A DNA stretch of 21,241 nt from CAYYYG01 sp964591375 (GTDB lineage Bacteria > Patescibacteriota > Microgenomatia > UBA1406 > GWC2-37-13), in assembly GCA_964591375.1 (NCBI GenBank), contig CAZQAU010000027.1, positions 1 through 21,241 of the forward strand. Reading direction: 5' to 3'. This document shows, in pieces, positions 20,917-21,241 of the stretch; position 1 is the stretch's first letter, and each line of letters opens with the position of its first letter. A program made the translations under genes and the position numbers. The notes beneath the pieces are model-generated. The model saw only the letters and a program-made list of their open reading frames with translations, was not told the DNA's origin and ran no database searches.

Positions 20917-21241
20917 ATGTTTAAACAAAATAGAAACTTATTGATTATTGCTCTTATTGCGGTAGTAAATGCATTAGGATACGGAATTATCATTCCGATT
21001 CTCTATTCGTATTCCATGAAATATGGTTTGACCGATTTCCAAAATGGTCTTTTATTTGCCACTTTTTCCCTCTGTCAGTTTCTTTCCACACCGATTATAG
21101 GCCGGCTATCGGACAAATATGGACGAAAACCACTCTTGGTAATCTCGATTGCCGGGACAGCGCTTTCCTTTTTGATGATGGCATTTGCTCCTAACTTCAT
21201 CTTTCTGTTTATCGCTCGTGCTCTTGATGGTATAACAGCGG
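20917..21241 (+). CDS. MFS transporter, 5' part (TetA-like drug efflux type), runs off the window
   Basis: The first 108 residues are present. The sequence begins MFKQNRNLLIIALIAVVNALG, with a first membrane helix followed by IPILYSY. A second helix leads into the MFS motif A loop GRLSDKYGRKPL between helices 2 and 3, and the helix 4 start FLFIARALDGITA is also typical. This N-terminus is like the TetA/drug:proton antiporter branch (DHA1). The 3' end is outside the window. With a TipA-like regulator and DUF5701 gene upstream, multidrug or antibiotic export is plausible, as for Mta and its target pumps in Bacillus, but substrate cannot be read. Confidence 0.88.
   Translation, partial: MFKQNRNLLIIALIAVVNALGYGIIIPILYSYSMKYGLTDFQNGLLFATFSLCQFLSTPIIGRLSDKYGRKPLLVISIAGTALSFLMMAFAPNFIFLFIARALDGITA

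Noticed and set aside
1..21241. tRNA, rRNA, CRISPR arrays, insertion sequences
   Set aside because: No cloverleaf with a TTCRA-type arm, no regularly spaced direct repeats, no transposase motif and no terminal inverted repeats were seen. Intergenic regions are mostly under 190 bp.

Overview
This window is a low-GC bacterial scaffold of about 21 kb with one 100-N scaffold gap. It has tightly packed genes, short intergenic spaces and the standard stop codons: TGA ends several genes, and Trp is TGG. No rRNA, tRNA, CRISPR array or transposase was seen. The gene style suggests a Patescibacteria/CPR-like genome: a DUF5652-type small membrane protein, large secreted repeat proteins, a free-standing FtsK-gamma-like domain, almost no Shine-Dalgarno sequences, and -10 boxes placed directly before start codons. 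That assignment is an inference; no marker gene here settles it.

Layout. (1) 1-4321, cell surface: the end of an FN3-like protein, a secreted protein with nine IPT/TIG-like repeats and a C-terminal anchor, and a secreted LVIVD-like beta-propeller broken by the N gap. (2) 4387-10451, glycan synthesis: a lone methyltransferase, then a five-gene operon (glucose-1-phosphate cytidylyltransferase, SDR epimerase, sugar C-methyltransferase, SAF-domain oxidoreductase, GT2). This operon would make and transfer a modified CDP-type sugar. (3) 10517-16866: a free-standing FtsK-gamma-like winged helix, a MatC/SLC13-like permease, a rhodanese, QueA, and a complete two-subunit ATP-citrate lyase (aclB-aclA), followed by a small membrane protein. 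(4) 16948-19182: a Wzx-like flippase and a GT2 enzyme in convergent orientation. (5) 19367-21241: a TipA-type MerR regulator, a DUF5701 protein and the start of an MFS efflux transporter, which resembles a small drug-response neighbourhood.

Regulation is the most striking layer. At many gene starts a TATAAT-like box lies only 5-10 nt before the start codon, so transcripts should be leaderless or nearly so. Three intergenic palindromes match TGTGAT-N4-ATCACA at 11 or 12 of 12 positions. Relative to the predicted transcription starts they lie at about -61 (sugar operon and aclB) and -41.5 (queA). A weaker fourth lies at -41.5 of the MatC-like permease. These are the class I and class II positions used by CRP/FNR-family activators. 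The only strong Shine-Dalgarno found sits inside the tipA-like gene, before an in-frame ATG. It would produce a free drug-binding domain, reproducing the TipAL/TipAS dual-product arrangement known from Streptomyces.

Metabolic idea (inference): the MatC-like permease may import a di- or tricarboxylate, ATP-citrate lyase would cleave citrate to acetyl-CoA and oxaloacetate, and a shared CRP/FNR-like regulator may link this to surface sugar synthesis.
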